Assembly (NCBI GenBank): GCA_963576565.1
Contig: OY755039.1
Location: forward strand, 24,259,102 to 24,323,101
Direction of reading: 5' to 3'
DNA length: 64,000 nucleotides
From: Aspidapion aeneum
Lineage: Eukaryota > Arthropoda > Insecta > Coleoptera > Brentidae
The translations under genes were made by a program, and so were the position numbers. Positions 53,971-64,000 of this stretch are shown here, in pieces. Each line of letters opens with the position of its first letter. Positions within the stretch are counted from its first letter, which is position 1. The notes beneath the pieces are model-generated. The model saw only the letters and a program-made list of their open reading frames with translations, made no database searches and was not told the origin of the DNA.

Positions 53971-54117
53971 TAACACATGTTTGCCTGTCGACAATAGTTT
54001 TAAAAAAAATCGAGTAAATCTTGGGACAAACATGGGTATTGACCGAGTAAATCTTGGGAAAAACATGGGTATTGACCATGTGCCAAAAAGTAATTAAAAT
54101 GCTTCTAGAAAGTAGAT

Positions 54118-54265
54118 TTTCCAGGGGGGCCCGAGGCTCCTTGGAGGGGGGGGGGCGAGACCTCATGATGTCGTATTTTATGCTATTTTATCTTATTATT
54201 CATGAAAAATTTGGAAAATATCTAATAAACGTAGGCCCCAAGCCCCCCCGTGCGTGCGCCCATGC
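54118..54265 (-). mobile_element. Reversed relative of the hAT-like MITE
   Basis: Its reverse complement starts GCATGGGCGCACGCAC and shares ATAGCAT(T/A)AAATACGACATC and the CATGAGG that follows with 51271-51300. The other end is degenerate (G/C homopolymers). Confidence 0.65.
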
Positions 54266-54404
54266 CTTAACCACTAGTTCAGGTTCAAGTTCAACCACAG
54301 CTTCACTGGGCTATGCGGCCAAAATTGTCAAGAAACATTATCTTTCTTTACAAAAAATACATAAAAGTATTATTCGTTAGTTACCAAAAAAATGCAGACA
54401 TCTG

Positions 54405-54680
54405 TTTTTCTCTTGGCCGGAAAATTCCCATAAATCAATATCTAATAAAAAAACGAGTAACTTGTTTGGCACAAAACAATCAAATAAAATCACAAAAATT
54501 TAAATAAGATATATAAATATGTAATTGTAAGAAAATTGTTGATTCGTAATTGACAATTTTCATACATATTCATATATGTATATTATTTTAAATTGTTGTG
54601 TTTTTATTTGATTGTTTTGTGCCAAATAACTTACCCGTTTTATTAGATATTGTTTGTTGCAAATTTTCCGTAAAGTCATG
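54405..54680. repeat. Inverted repeat, arms about 105 bp
   Basis: 54405-54510 pairs with 54570-54680. The shared core is GGCACAAAACAATCAAATAA and its complement, with AATATCTAATAAAA farther out. The small frames on both strands here mirror each other because of the inversion and are not coding. Confidence 0.7.
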
Positions 54681-55054
54681 TATTTAGGATCAAAATCATT
54701 TATAAAAATGAAGGACAAATTCACTGTATTTAACAATTTAAAAAACATATTTCATGATTAATCCATAATTTAATTTTAACTTTTATCGTGCCTTCCTCGC
54801 CCACGGTATAGGTTTGATTACGCGTAACCATTCTCATTAAAGCTGTATGGCGTAGGTTTTTACCTAGTTTTGTAAACATCTTTACAATTTTAGTCCGTAC
54901 AGAATCTATAAATAGTTATAAGCCTTAATGATTTTATAAATTTGACATAGTATTTTTTTTTAAATAAGTTTTGTTACTCGAATTTCGCGTTTCTTCTCCA
55001 AAGGTCGTTTTAGTTGAGTAGCTTATAGTCAAAAATGGTGTCACATGGGTTAGT

Positions 55055-56110
55055 TGTGGAAGATTTTTCAAAACTGCCCTATTTTGATTGGTAATAGCTT
55101 ACACAATTTTAGGTCACCGAGTGCCTCCAATTTGAGTGGGAGGGAAAATTTAATATTTTTTTGTATTCTGAAAAATTTTTATATCTTTATTAGTTTTTTA
55201 GATATAAAGTTAATTTTTTTACTTTAATATTTGCTGTTTTCTTGCAAATAAAAAATGTGTTTACAGGTTCTCTGTAAAACTAATTTAACAAAAGTTATTA
55301 GCCAAAGTTTGTAAAAACATGGAAAATGCCGTTATTTTGGATTTTATAAAGGCCCTCCTACGCAAATTTGAGGCAAACTCCCGGCGACTTTAAATTACGT
55401 GCTCCATTACCAATCAACCGAGGGTAGTTTAAAAGTTCCTTGATCATCCTTCAATTTTTATAATTTTTTTAATATTAATAAAAAATAACAATATCTTCTT
55501 TAGTTCTTGAGCTACAAAGCTTATTAAAACAGGAACAAAATTGCTGTTCTATTGCAGACAAATCATAAACTTTACAATTATTCGATAAAGTTGATGTGGC
55601 AAAAGTTAAAAGCAAAAGTTTGTGAAAAAACATGAAAAAAATCGCGGATTTATGACGTCACGCAGGCGCTCTTACTCAAATGTGAGGCAAACACCCAGCG
55701 ACTTAAAATTAAGTGGTTCATAACAAATTGATTTGGGGTAGTCCAAAATTTCCTTCACCAATTTTTTTTTGGTTAAAAAAATTATTATTTTAATAATCTT
55801 TGTTAGTCACACACACTAGTTTTCAAAATATGAAGCAAACTTCTGTACTGTAATAATTGGTGTTCTCTTGCAAACAAAAAACGTTTTAGTAGTTTTTCTG
55901 TGAAGCTAATTTAGCAAAAGTTGAAAGCCCAAGTTTGTGAAAAAACATGAAAAAAGCCGCCATCTTGGATTTATGACGTCATACAGGCCCTTTCACTCAA
56001 ATTGAAGGAAAACACCCGGTGACCTAGAATTGTGTGAGAAATTTTTTACAATGGAGACATCCAGCACAGATAATTTAACCAAAAAAGACTAAATACCAAT
56101 ATCTAGCTGT
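55055..56110. repeat. Tandem array, period about 314 bp, first unit inverted
   Basis: Units start with ACATGGAAAATG / ACATGAAAAAA near 55316, 55630 and 55945. Each carries GGCAAACNCCCGGCGACTT-type words about 60-75 bp later. A unit at 55060-55150 has the same words in reverse (TAGGTCACCGAGTGCC). Two units contain the palindrome TGACGTCA (55653, 55974). Confidence 0.75.
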
Positions 56111-56114
56111 AGGT

Positions 56115-56635
56115 TGTCATAGAGTAATCATATTTTTTAAGCTAAGAAGTCATTTATTATTAGAATTTACCTTAAAGAAATATAAAAAATATAATTTAGT
56201 GTGTGATAAAATTTTGTTAAGCAAAACTATTGTGACTTTTTTGTTATTTGAATGTTTCTTAACAAAATGAAAAAAAAAATGGCTGCGCTTTCTTGCGCCT
56301 TTTTGAGATTTTTAATATTAAAAATAAAGTGCCTACATACGATCCAAGTAAAAGAAATAAAACTATACATCTTAAATATAAAACTGGTTTGTTTATTAAC
56401 GAATTTTTATTAAATAAAAAGTGTTTAATTGACTAGAAATTTCATTGATAGAATTTTAACATAAATTTGATTAACTCATTAAATTTAAAGATGGCGGACG
56501 CGTAAAAATTAGGAAAAGCTTCGTTCGAGAAAATTTTTAAATAAAGGATTTTAATCAAATTGAAATAAACAACTTTTTAGGCCTGTCAAAAGCCAAGTGA
56601 ATTACGGTAGCGGTTACAGTTACTTTAGTTAAATA
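56115..56635. other. No gene seen
   Basis: AT-rich spacer with small patches (for example AAGATGGCGGACGCG at about 56491) resembling the satellite at the window end. Confidence 0.4.
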
Positions 56636-56876
56636 AATTATAAATAAATAAATAAATAATACATTTATTTGCAATTAATATTAACATGATGTTAGAAATT
56701 ACATAGAAAAAAACTTGAAGTTGCAAAAAGGAGTTAAAAACAATAAAAATTGGTCTAAGTTTAACCCCTTAGGTCTACCGCTTGTGCACCCACACTATCT
56801 TATATAATTTATTTCTAAAACTAAAATAATTTGCCTAATTAAACAATAATAAATCTTAATAACATTTAGATATAAT

Positions 56877-58844
56877 TAAAATGTATCGTCACAGTATCTT
56901 TTTGATGAGCAATTTTTTAAAGAACTCGTTATTTCGGCCGTATAAATATTAAAGAAGATCGGTGAAAGAATTGAGCCTTGTGGAACTCCGCGACTTATAT
57001 CCAGGCCACCAGAGCGTCCCTCCGATGTCTCCACAAATTGCAGTCTCCCTTGTAATTGATTTTTTAATAACTTTATTGTTTGGTCAGAGAAGCCTGCAAA
57101 GTGTAACACAGCGAACAAAAGCTCATGGTTTAGCCTATCAAAAGCTGTGGAGTAGTCTAAAAGAATTAAAGCCGTAGTATCACCCCTGTCTGTCGCCCGG
57201 ACAATGTCATCCGTTATATCCAGTAGTGTGGTAGTACAACTGTATCCTGGACGAAAGCCTGATTGGTTCGGTTCATTATTTTGTACTTATCTAAGTGTTG
57301 CCTTATTTGGTTATTCATAACTTTTTCTAAAATTTTTGAGAGGACAGGCAAAATACTAATTGGTCTTAGATCATTATAACTCTCTGAATGTGATAATTTG
57401 GGTAACGGAATTACTCGAGATATCTTTCACACGTCCGGAAACACTCCCTCTAGTAAACATGAGTTTATGATATTAGTTAAAAATGGTAGAATACGTTTGG
57501 AGCTAAGAAGTAGCATATTTAGATTTATGCCGTCAGCTCCAGTGGATACGGTTTTTATGGAGAGAAGGTGCTCTTTGACTTGACACTCTGACACTGTGCT
57601 GAATTCCAGAAAATGATCGAACTCCGTTTTAAGATTGTTATTATAAAAGTTTATTTGATTTTGGTCCACGGTAGGGTTATTTAAGGAGGTTTGTAAAAAA
57701 TTGTTGTTAATTTCGTTTGACTTATTTAGCGCTATGGGAATGTCTCTACCGGTTTTTTTGGTATAGATGTCATACTCTTTTAATTTGTTCCATAGGTATT
57801 TTTGGTTATTATCATGTCTTATGGTATGTTCAAAGAAACTATTTTTTTCTTTTGGATCGCAATATTGACTTGATTTCTTAGTTGCTTATAATAGTTCCAA
57901 TTTCCTTCATTATTTAACTTTTTACATTTTTGAAAAGCTTTGTTTTTAAGTTTAATCATGTCTTTTATTGTTTGCGTTAGCCATCCAGCGGTTTTATTTT
58001 TACATTTTATTGTTTTTTCCGGGGCCAAAATATGAAAAATTTCTAAAAGAATTCTGTTAAAATAGTAGATTTTTTGGTTAACATCAGGTATATGCACTAT
58101 ATTTTCAAAAGGGGCGCTTTCGAGGAATTCTTGTAATAAAAACCGATCTATGTTTTTATAATCTCTAAATATCACCGTTTCGTCAACTTTCCGGTTGCAA
58201 TTGTCTAAAGAAGTATATACTAGTGAGAAGTATATAAATGAGCAGTCTTTGACTCCACTATAGAATTTTTCTATTTCCTTCGGTATGAGAATGTGGTCGA
58301 TAAGGGTTCTGGATTTTTCCGTTATTCTTGTTGGTTCTGTTATTATTTGCTTTAGATTAAACACGTCGATTAGTTCACTGTATTTATCCGTATAGTTTGT
58401 CTGTTTAAGTAAATCTAAATTAAGGTCTCCTCCGCAAATTATTTGATTACTTGAAAATTGTTCAAATAAAGACTCCAAAATGTTTAAAAAATCTGCATGA
58501 CTACCTTTTGGCGGCCTATACAGCGCACCAACGACATATGTTTTTTTTAGCAATTTAAGTTTTATCCAAAACTGTTCCAGAGCCTCAAACCGACCAGTAT
58601 CCAACACCTTAAAATCTAGTTTTTTGTTAATATAAAAAGCCAGGCCAGAACACCTTCTTCCCACATCTTTTCTAATCAAGGTGTACTTTTTTATGTGAAG
58701 ATTATTATCTAGAATACTATTGGTCAATAAGCTTTCAGATATTCCGAAAATGTCATATTTTTCATTTTCAATAAGGCTTTTAATGCTGGCAAAATGACCA
58801 GGAAGAGATCTTACATTTAAGAAAGCCACTCGAAGTTTGTTCAT
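56877..58844 (-). pseudogene. LINE ORF2: AP endonuclease plus partial reverse transcriptase
   Basis: 58844-57819 is an intact-looking endonuclease: LNVRSLPGH, GISESLLTN (catalytic Glu), VGALYRPPKGS, CGGDLNLDL and RTLIDHIL all fit the family. A frameshift near 57830 leads to the linker and RT: STGADGINLNML (about 57545), a stop at 57427, YNDLRPISILPVLSKILEKV (about 57380-57320), LLDYSTAFDRLNHELL (about 57165-57120), SRGVPQGSILSPIFFNIY (about 57000) and the active site YCDD (56889-56878), where YADD is usual. A stop follows directly. At least three breaks make it inactive. The motif set fits the CR1/Jockey group. Confidence 0.85.
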
Positions 58845-59166
58845 TATAAGATCACTGATGTGTCGTTAGATAATAATTTTTAGAATGGCGAATGAAATAT
58901 GAATAGAGTTTTGTAAATATGTACCTATATACTATCTATCCTTGTGCCTATCTATAAATATTTTGTTTAAAAACTTACAAATACTAAATAAATAAAACAG
59001 TACCGTAAAAAAATATTTTAATTATTTATTGCATAAAAAAGTAGCTACCTATATATATTTTTATTAAAATTCCGAAGTAAAAAAAGATAAGAAAAAAACA
59101 GAACCTAAGACGAAACGAAAATAAAAAGGCTTATAATCGAAATAAAATAGTAGTTTTAAAAAAAGA

Positions 59167-59862
59167 TTATTTATTTTTTTGGAGTCTTGATGACGTTCCT
59201 GCCGGATTTACTGGGGACCTGCCGCTAGTATCGTCACTTTTAGTGCGATTCTTCGGTACGCTCTTAAAAAAGTTAGTTAAAACACTTTTATCAACTTTTG
59301 CGCCTGCTACCGGTTTATCTACTTTGGATGCTGATATCTTGCTGTTATGAATTTCGGCGACGGCGTCGCTCGTTGTGGCGGGAAATTTGAATTCCGACTG
59401 CGGCGATGGTTCCAGTACCTTCTTACTTTCAGGTGGTGTGAATTAGTCGGCGCCAAGCGGGCTAGTCGATACCGTTCCTATGGTGGGAGTGCCTGGTGCG
59501 CTCAAAGATATTTTAGTGTTTGTAGATGGAGAAGGCAACTCGTTATTTTCTGATGAAAGTATGTCGTTTTCAATGAGCTGTTCGTAGCTATATATATCTT
59601 CGCCAACGTGTAGTTTTTTGTTTTTAATAAAAGCAACCAAATTTTGTTTCTTAGCTTCTTTTAGGTTAGCTACTAAGACTTTGTTTACTTTTTGATCTTC
59701 AACGGAGAGGTCTGATTGAATAGAAATGCCTGTGTTTTTGAGTTTGTGTCCGTTCCGAAGTAAGTTGTCCCTTATGAAGCCACTTGATAGTTCTATTATC
59801 AAAGGTTTCTTTTCTATATCACCGCCTTTATAGTAAATATTTGTGACTTGTTCAATACGTTA
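59167..59862 (-). pseudogene. LINE ORF1 relic with one in-frame stop
   Basis: Open on the minus strand from about 59862 (RIEQVTNIYYKGGD) through LIIELSSGFIRDNLLRNGHK and VNKVLVANLKEAKKQNLVAF, with a TAA at 59443-59445, then continuing in frame FTPPESKKVLEPSPQ to a final TAA at 59167-59169. The conserved part (LRNGHKLKNTGISI) is the second half of the RNA-binding region of LINE ORF1 proteins that have an RRM-like fold; the N-terminus is lost with the 5' truncation. The tail is Ser/Pro/Lys-rich. It sits about 320 bp upstream of ORF2. Confidence 0.75.
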
Positions 59863-59869
59863 AAAGGAG

Positions 59870-61310
59870 TGGGGGGAGGGTAAATCTTCGAAAGTCAAAT
59901 TTTGAACCAAAACTTTTACAAACTTGCCATTTTCGTATTTTTAACTTAGGAAAGGTGCCCGAAAATTTTCCAAAAATATCATTTTGACAGATCTTTGTTT
60001 TGGAAAGGGATATAAGTGGATTATCAGATGACCATGCACTAGTTTACACAGGCCTTATGGGGAATTTTGTCACGGTTGAACTGGCTATAATTTTAGTATG
60101 TTATAGTGGGGTATGTAACAAAAAAAAATGTAAGTAAAGTTAAGTTTTTCTATGTACAGTTTTTGAGATATAAACGGTCAAAATTCGTGAAATGGTCGTT
60201 TTTTTGTATGTTTTAATGATATTAACTCTTACATCTTGACCGCAAAAATTAATTTACTATAAAAATGGCTTAGTAAACGCCTAAAGACAAAGTCACTTGT
60301 AATGCAATTTTTTTTGAATTTGTTAGATATCATTAATATTTTAATTTTTTATTTTAACATAAATTTTGCCCTTATGTCATTTTTTTACAATGATCTTTAA
60401 TACAAAACCTAATTTTGTATGTACAGAATAGCAAAATGCAAGCAAAAAATAAACAACTTTTATTCAAAAAGCCTTTACATTAAATTCCTTTTTTTTAGAA
60501 AATGGTAAAAATAGTTTTTATAAGTAAAAAAATATGCATGCATGCATATGTCTTATTGAGAAAACTCTGTACAATATAGTATTTTTAGGTGACTCCTCTT
60601 CCTATTTCAAAATTGACGTGTTCATGATTTTATCTCCAAGTTTAAAAAAAAGTGATTCCAGACTTTTGGGACATACTGTATATTATGAGCCAGGTTAAAT
60701 AACTTAAACAGAAATATTATAAAATGTAGAATTTTTAAACTCATTTTTAATAAATGTTTAAGTCTTAATTACTTTTTGTGTAAAAGTACTTAAATTTCTT
60801 TTAAAAAAATCTATTTTTAAATCACCCTGTAAAAAAACAAATATTAAAGCTTTATAAAATATTAAACAGGTGCATTTTAACCTATATCACAATATCCAAT
60901 ACACATTATTTTTGTTTGTAATATTTTGGGTGTTTAAATAATTATTTCCGACATTAGCTCCATTTGGCCCCTCTGTGCGGCGGCGGTACGTATAGTGTGA
61001 TTCGCGCCTTAATGTAACCAAACAAGGAAAAGTATAAATTACGCATTTTATAAATCTTATTCAGTGACAATAAATGAAAATGAAATCGCAGATATTCACG
61101 ATCGAATGCTTCCGATTTCCTCAAGAATCCTGATAGTCTGTTTTTTCATTATCTGCCTATCAGATTAAATCGGAAAACTTTTTAACATAAATTGTAATCC
61201 TGCGAAAAGTTGATTTTGGCCCTCTTTAATGTCTCAAATCGAAGCCGTTGGATCGCAATCGCTTTGTATTTATTTGACAGTTTTAAATCCACCCCTGCGA
61301 AAGGTGTATA
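59870..61310. other. No gene seen
   Basis: AT-rich. GACTTTTGGGACATACTGTA (about 60661) and AAATCACCCTGTAAAAA (about 60820) look like insect MITE ends, and the GC patch at about 60976 (TGTGCGGCGGCGG) resembles 29352. No pair could be assembled. Confidence 0.4.
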
Positions 61311-61339
61311 TATTGGGCATTAAGCGATTTAGATACTAT

Positions 61340-62406
61340 TTAAAGACATACGGGGTAAATGATTATCAATTATACCAGAATAATCATTCGAACAGAACAA
61401 GCAGGCTTCAAAAAAGGTTTCAGGACAGTTGAACACCTATCAATCATGAAAATCCTAATAGAACGAGCCAACGAATACAACATTCCACTATATATTGCGT
61501 TTAAAGACTTTGAAAAAGCTTTCGAAAACATTGAGCACTGGCAAGTAAAAGCATCTTTAACTAATAGCCCAATAGATCACAGCTACAATAATAGCCATTA
61601 TATATAGCGAAGCTACAACGTCAATCAAAATCAACAAAGGAACCAAGCCAATCCGCATAAGAAGAGGTGTGAGAAGGGTGACACAATATCCTCTATACTA
61701 TTTAAGCAGGTCCTAGAAGATGTGTTTAAAAACTTAGATTTGGCAGAAATAGGCATCAAAGTAAGCGGACAATACTTGAACCACCTAAGATATGCTGATA
61801 ATAATAGATAAGAAAGAAGAACTGTTAAAAATGCTGGAAGAACTGAATACAGCAGCTAAAAATATAGGCTTGAGTATGAACTACACTACAACTAAAGTCA
61901 TAACAAACACAGATGAATATATTAGGATCAGAACAAACCAAGAAAAATAGAAAAATAAAGGAATATATACAAATTATTACACTAAAAAAAGAAAACCAAA
62001 CAGCTGAAATCAAGAGACGAGTAAGATTGTCCTGGGCGGCATTCGGTTAATTAAGCTACATAATAAAAAATAAAAAATATCCTCAGTACCTCAAAACGAA
62101 AGTGTATAACCAATCAATGTATCCTTCCTGTACTTACCTATGGATTCCAGACCTGGACTCTTAAAAAATCAAACAAGGATAAGGTAAACAAAGCCCAAAG
62201 ATTAATGGAAAGAAATTTTATATGCAAAGTTAATAGATAGAAAAAGGAATAAAGGTATAAAAAATAAAAGAACAAAAATAAGGGATGTCAAGGGAGAAGT
62301 AGCGAAATTAAAATGGAAATTTGCCTGTTATAATATTTGACAGAAAGACGAACAATGAAACAAATGCATTGTAAACTGGAGACCTTGAGAAAATATAAAA
62401 AGTAGG
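61340..62406 (+). pseudogene. Heavily decayed LINE reverse transcriptase (RTE/R-type)
   Basis: Plus-strand relic. 61359-61607 reads RTEQAGFKKGFRTVEHLSI, NIPLYIAFKDFEKAFENIEH (RT domain with the catalytic Asp of FKDFEKAF). Further pieces in other frames: GTKPIRIRRGVR (about 61640), LNHLRYAD-type sequence at about 61780 where the active site is deleted, KNIGLSMNYTTTKVITN (about 61860) and WKFACYNI near 62320. The order matches RT, thumb and C-terminus of elements of this type. Many stops. Confidence 0.75.
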
Positions 62407-62439
62407 GCAAAAATATTTTATACAGATAATTTTGTTAGT

Positions 62440-62830
62440 GGCGTAGCGACCAGTGGCGCCCCGTGAGTTGTAAAGCTGAGGGGCGTAAATGTCTCAAGGG
62501 TGGGGGTAATGGATTTTTTAAGCAGCACTTTGCACAGAGTTTGTAATTTTCGTTCTACGTAACAATGCAAATAAAGTGCAAGAATTCATACCGGGTGAGC
62601 CAAAAAAACCGGACAATTTTTTTTAAATTACAAATTTTAAAATATACAATCGATTTGAATGGGACAAACTGCTCATGGCAGAGAATTAATCAGAGTTTTG
62701 ACTGAATGTTTCTTTTTGTCCACCATCTTAAAATCCAAGATCGCGGATGAAATTAAAATGTACCCTTCAAAGATGCTCGTTTATTCTCGTGTTGCGAACA
62801 TGTTAATTATTTTTTTGAATTAGTAAAAAG
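62440..62830. other. TE-end fragment and spacer
   Basis: AGTGGCGTAGCGACCAGTGG at 62438 resembles the CAGTGGCGTAGC terminus at about 19176. The rest has no credible frame; GTGAGCCAAAAAAACCGG at 62595 is a common insect repeat-end type. Confidence 0.35.
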
Positions 62831-62839
62831 CTGCCACGC

Positions 62840-64000
62840 AAAGCAAGGTACGAATTAGCAAAATCGGTTCAGTGATTCTAAAAAAATACTTTTGTTTCAA
62901 CCATTGTTTTGCATATTATACGATTGCCTTGCCAATCATGTCTGCATTTAGTTTCTTATAAATTTATTACTAATGAACCGATTTTAATGAAATAAAATAC
63001 ATCCTGGTGAGAATTGATTGGTTTTTAAAGATCATGATTAAAGTTTATCGCCATCTTAAAATTTAATATGGCGGACAGAATCATACTTGATTCTTCAAAA
63101 TGGCGTGATTATTCTTACTTTCCGCAAATATTTTAGTTTTTTTTAATTTATAGAACAGCACTGCTTTTCCCCCACACAACAAGATGCAAATTAGTAAAAT
63201 CGGAGTAGTGGTTCTTAAAAAATCTATTTTTGTTTCAGCCACTGTTTTACAGATTATACGATTGCATTGCCAATCCTGTCTGCATTCATTTCCTTATAAG
63301 TCCAATATTAGTTAAATAAAAAAAATCAAGTTAAAAATTGATTGCTTTTTAAAGATTAAAATTGAAATTTGCCGCCGTCTTTAAGATGACGCATTTAAGA
63401 TGACGGACAGAATCATAACTGAAAGACATTACTTTCCTCCCGCATAAGGAGATACAAATTAATTAAGTGCTTTTCTATAAATTAAAAAAAAAACTAAAAC
63501 ATTTTTTGAAAATAAGAATAAGTGTGCCTCTCTGAAGGGTCAAGTATGATGATTTCCGACATCCTAACTTCTAAGATGGTGACAAATTTCGATTATAAAC
63601 TTTAAAGAACAATCAATTCTCACCATGATTTCTTTTATTTCTCTATGATCGTTTCAGTAATAATGAGTTTATAAAGAAATAAATGCAGACAGGATTGGCA
63701 ATGCAATCGTATAATCTGTAACACAATGGCTAAAACAAAAATAGACTTTTTAAGAACCATTAAACCGATTTTACTAATTTATACCTTCTTATGCGGGGAA
63801 AAAGTAGTGCTTTTCTATAAATTAAAAAAAAAAACTAAAATATTCTTAGAAAATAAGACTAAAGACGACATTTTGAAGAATCAATTATAATCCTGTCCAC
63901 CATCCTAAATTTTAAGATGTTAATAGATGTTGAGGATGATCTTTAAAAAGTAAGCAATTCTCACCAAGATATTTTTTATTTCGTCAAAATCGGTTTAGTA
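62840..64000. repeat. Satellite with orientation switch, period about 338 bp
   Basis: TATACGATTGC(C/A)TTGCCAATC recurs at about 62917 and 63255 (spacing 338) in forward orientation, then its complement GATTGGCAATGCAATCGTAT at about 63693. Units right of about 63475 are inverted relative to those on the left, giving a plus-plus-minus-minus order. The array runs off the window. Confidence 0.75.

Larger units (their letters stand above)
56637..59862 (-). mobile_element. LINE with ORF1 and endonuclease-RT ORF2, 5' and internally truncated
   Basis: Minus-strand element: ORF1 (59862-59167), ORF2 endonuclease (58844 to about 57830), RT (to 56877), then about 230 bp to an (AAAT)-type repeat at 56637-56660. 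The 5' end is cut inside ORF1 near 59862. RT stops just after its active site, so about 1 kb of C-terminal ORF2 is missing. Confidence 0.85.

Noticed and set aside
55653..55660. TGACGTCA as a cAMP-response enhancer
   Set aside because: It lies inside a diverged tandem array with no gene nearby, so a regulatory role cannot be supported.

Overview
The window reads as a fragment of an AT-rich arthropod nuclear genome, most likely an insect and plausibly a beetle. The basis is the low GC content, the absence of bacterial-style operons, and the mix of repeats: a BEL/Pao LTR element, Jockey/CR1-like and RTE/R-type LINEs, pogo, hAT-like, Mutator-like and Tc1-like non-autonomous DNA elements, and a Crypton-type tyrosine recombinase. 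I recognise no complete host gene. Almost everything that can be explained is mobile DNA or its debris. One orphan exon-like ORF with good splice signals (38.2-38.6 kb) and a related ORF at 39.6 kb are the only candidates for something else.

Layout. 0-3.6 kb: AT-rich, with a 183-bp tandem satellite. 3.64-10.81 kb: a young, nearly intact BEL/Pao retrotransposon. Its LTRs differ at only 2 positions over the shared 404 bp, and one 1809-codon gag-pol frame is open. 11.06-15.11 kb: a degenerate Jockey-like LINE. 16.3-22.3 kb: a giant imperfect palindrome (arms 1.85 and 2.14 kb) with outward-facing LINE fragments in both arms and smaller palindromes nested in its centre; a tRNA-like SINE head abuts its right end. 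23-25.1 kb: a short TIR element, then a reversed Jockey-type ORF1 with zinc knuckles. 26.1-32.2 kb: two copies of a long dispersed repeat, one carrying a LINE insertion that the other lacks. 33.7-35.5 kb: a cluster of hammerhead-ribozyme-like motifs with a 185-bp tandem unit, plus a TIR element. 37-43 kb: a MITE, the orphan ORFs and a reversed LINE 3' fragment. 46.2-46.8 kb: a pogo/Tigger deletion derivative with clear TIRs and the transposase N-terminal helix-turn-helix. 48.1-50.2 kb: a tyrosine-recombinase (Crypton-like) gene broken by one in-frame TAG, flanked by structured foldback repeats. 51-56 kb: short hAT-like and Mutator-like elements and two diverged tandem arrays. 56.6-59.9 kb: a reversed LINE with endonuclease and RT but no RT C-terminus. 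61.3-62.4 kb: another LINE RT relic. 62.8-64 kb: an inverted tandem satellite running off the end.

The most unusual signals are: (i) hammerhead-like motifs (CTGAAGA / GAAAC / GTC type) arranged as palindromes or tandem units, including a 215-bp palindromic insertion whose empty site is preserved in the opposite arm of the giant inverted repeat; (ii) the Crypton-like recombinase with foldback repeats whose two units show compensatory stem changes; (iii) the giant palindrome itself. Calls rest on reading motifs, repeats and target-site duplications by eye; clade names for the LINEs are approximate.
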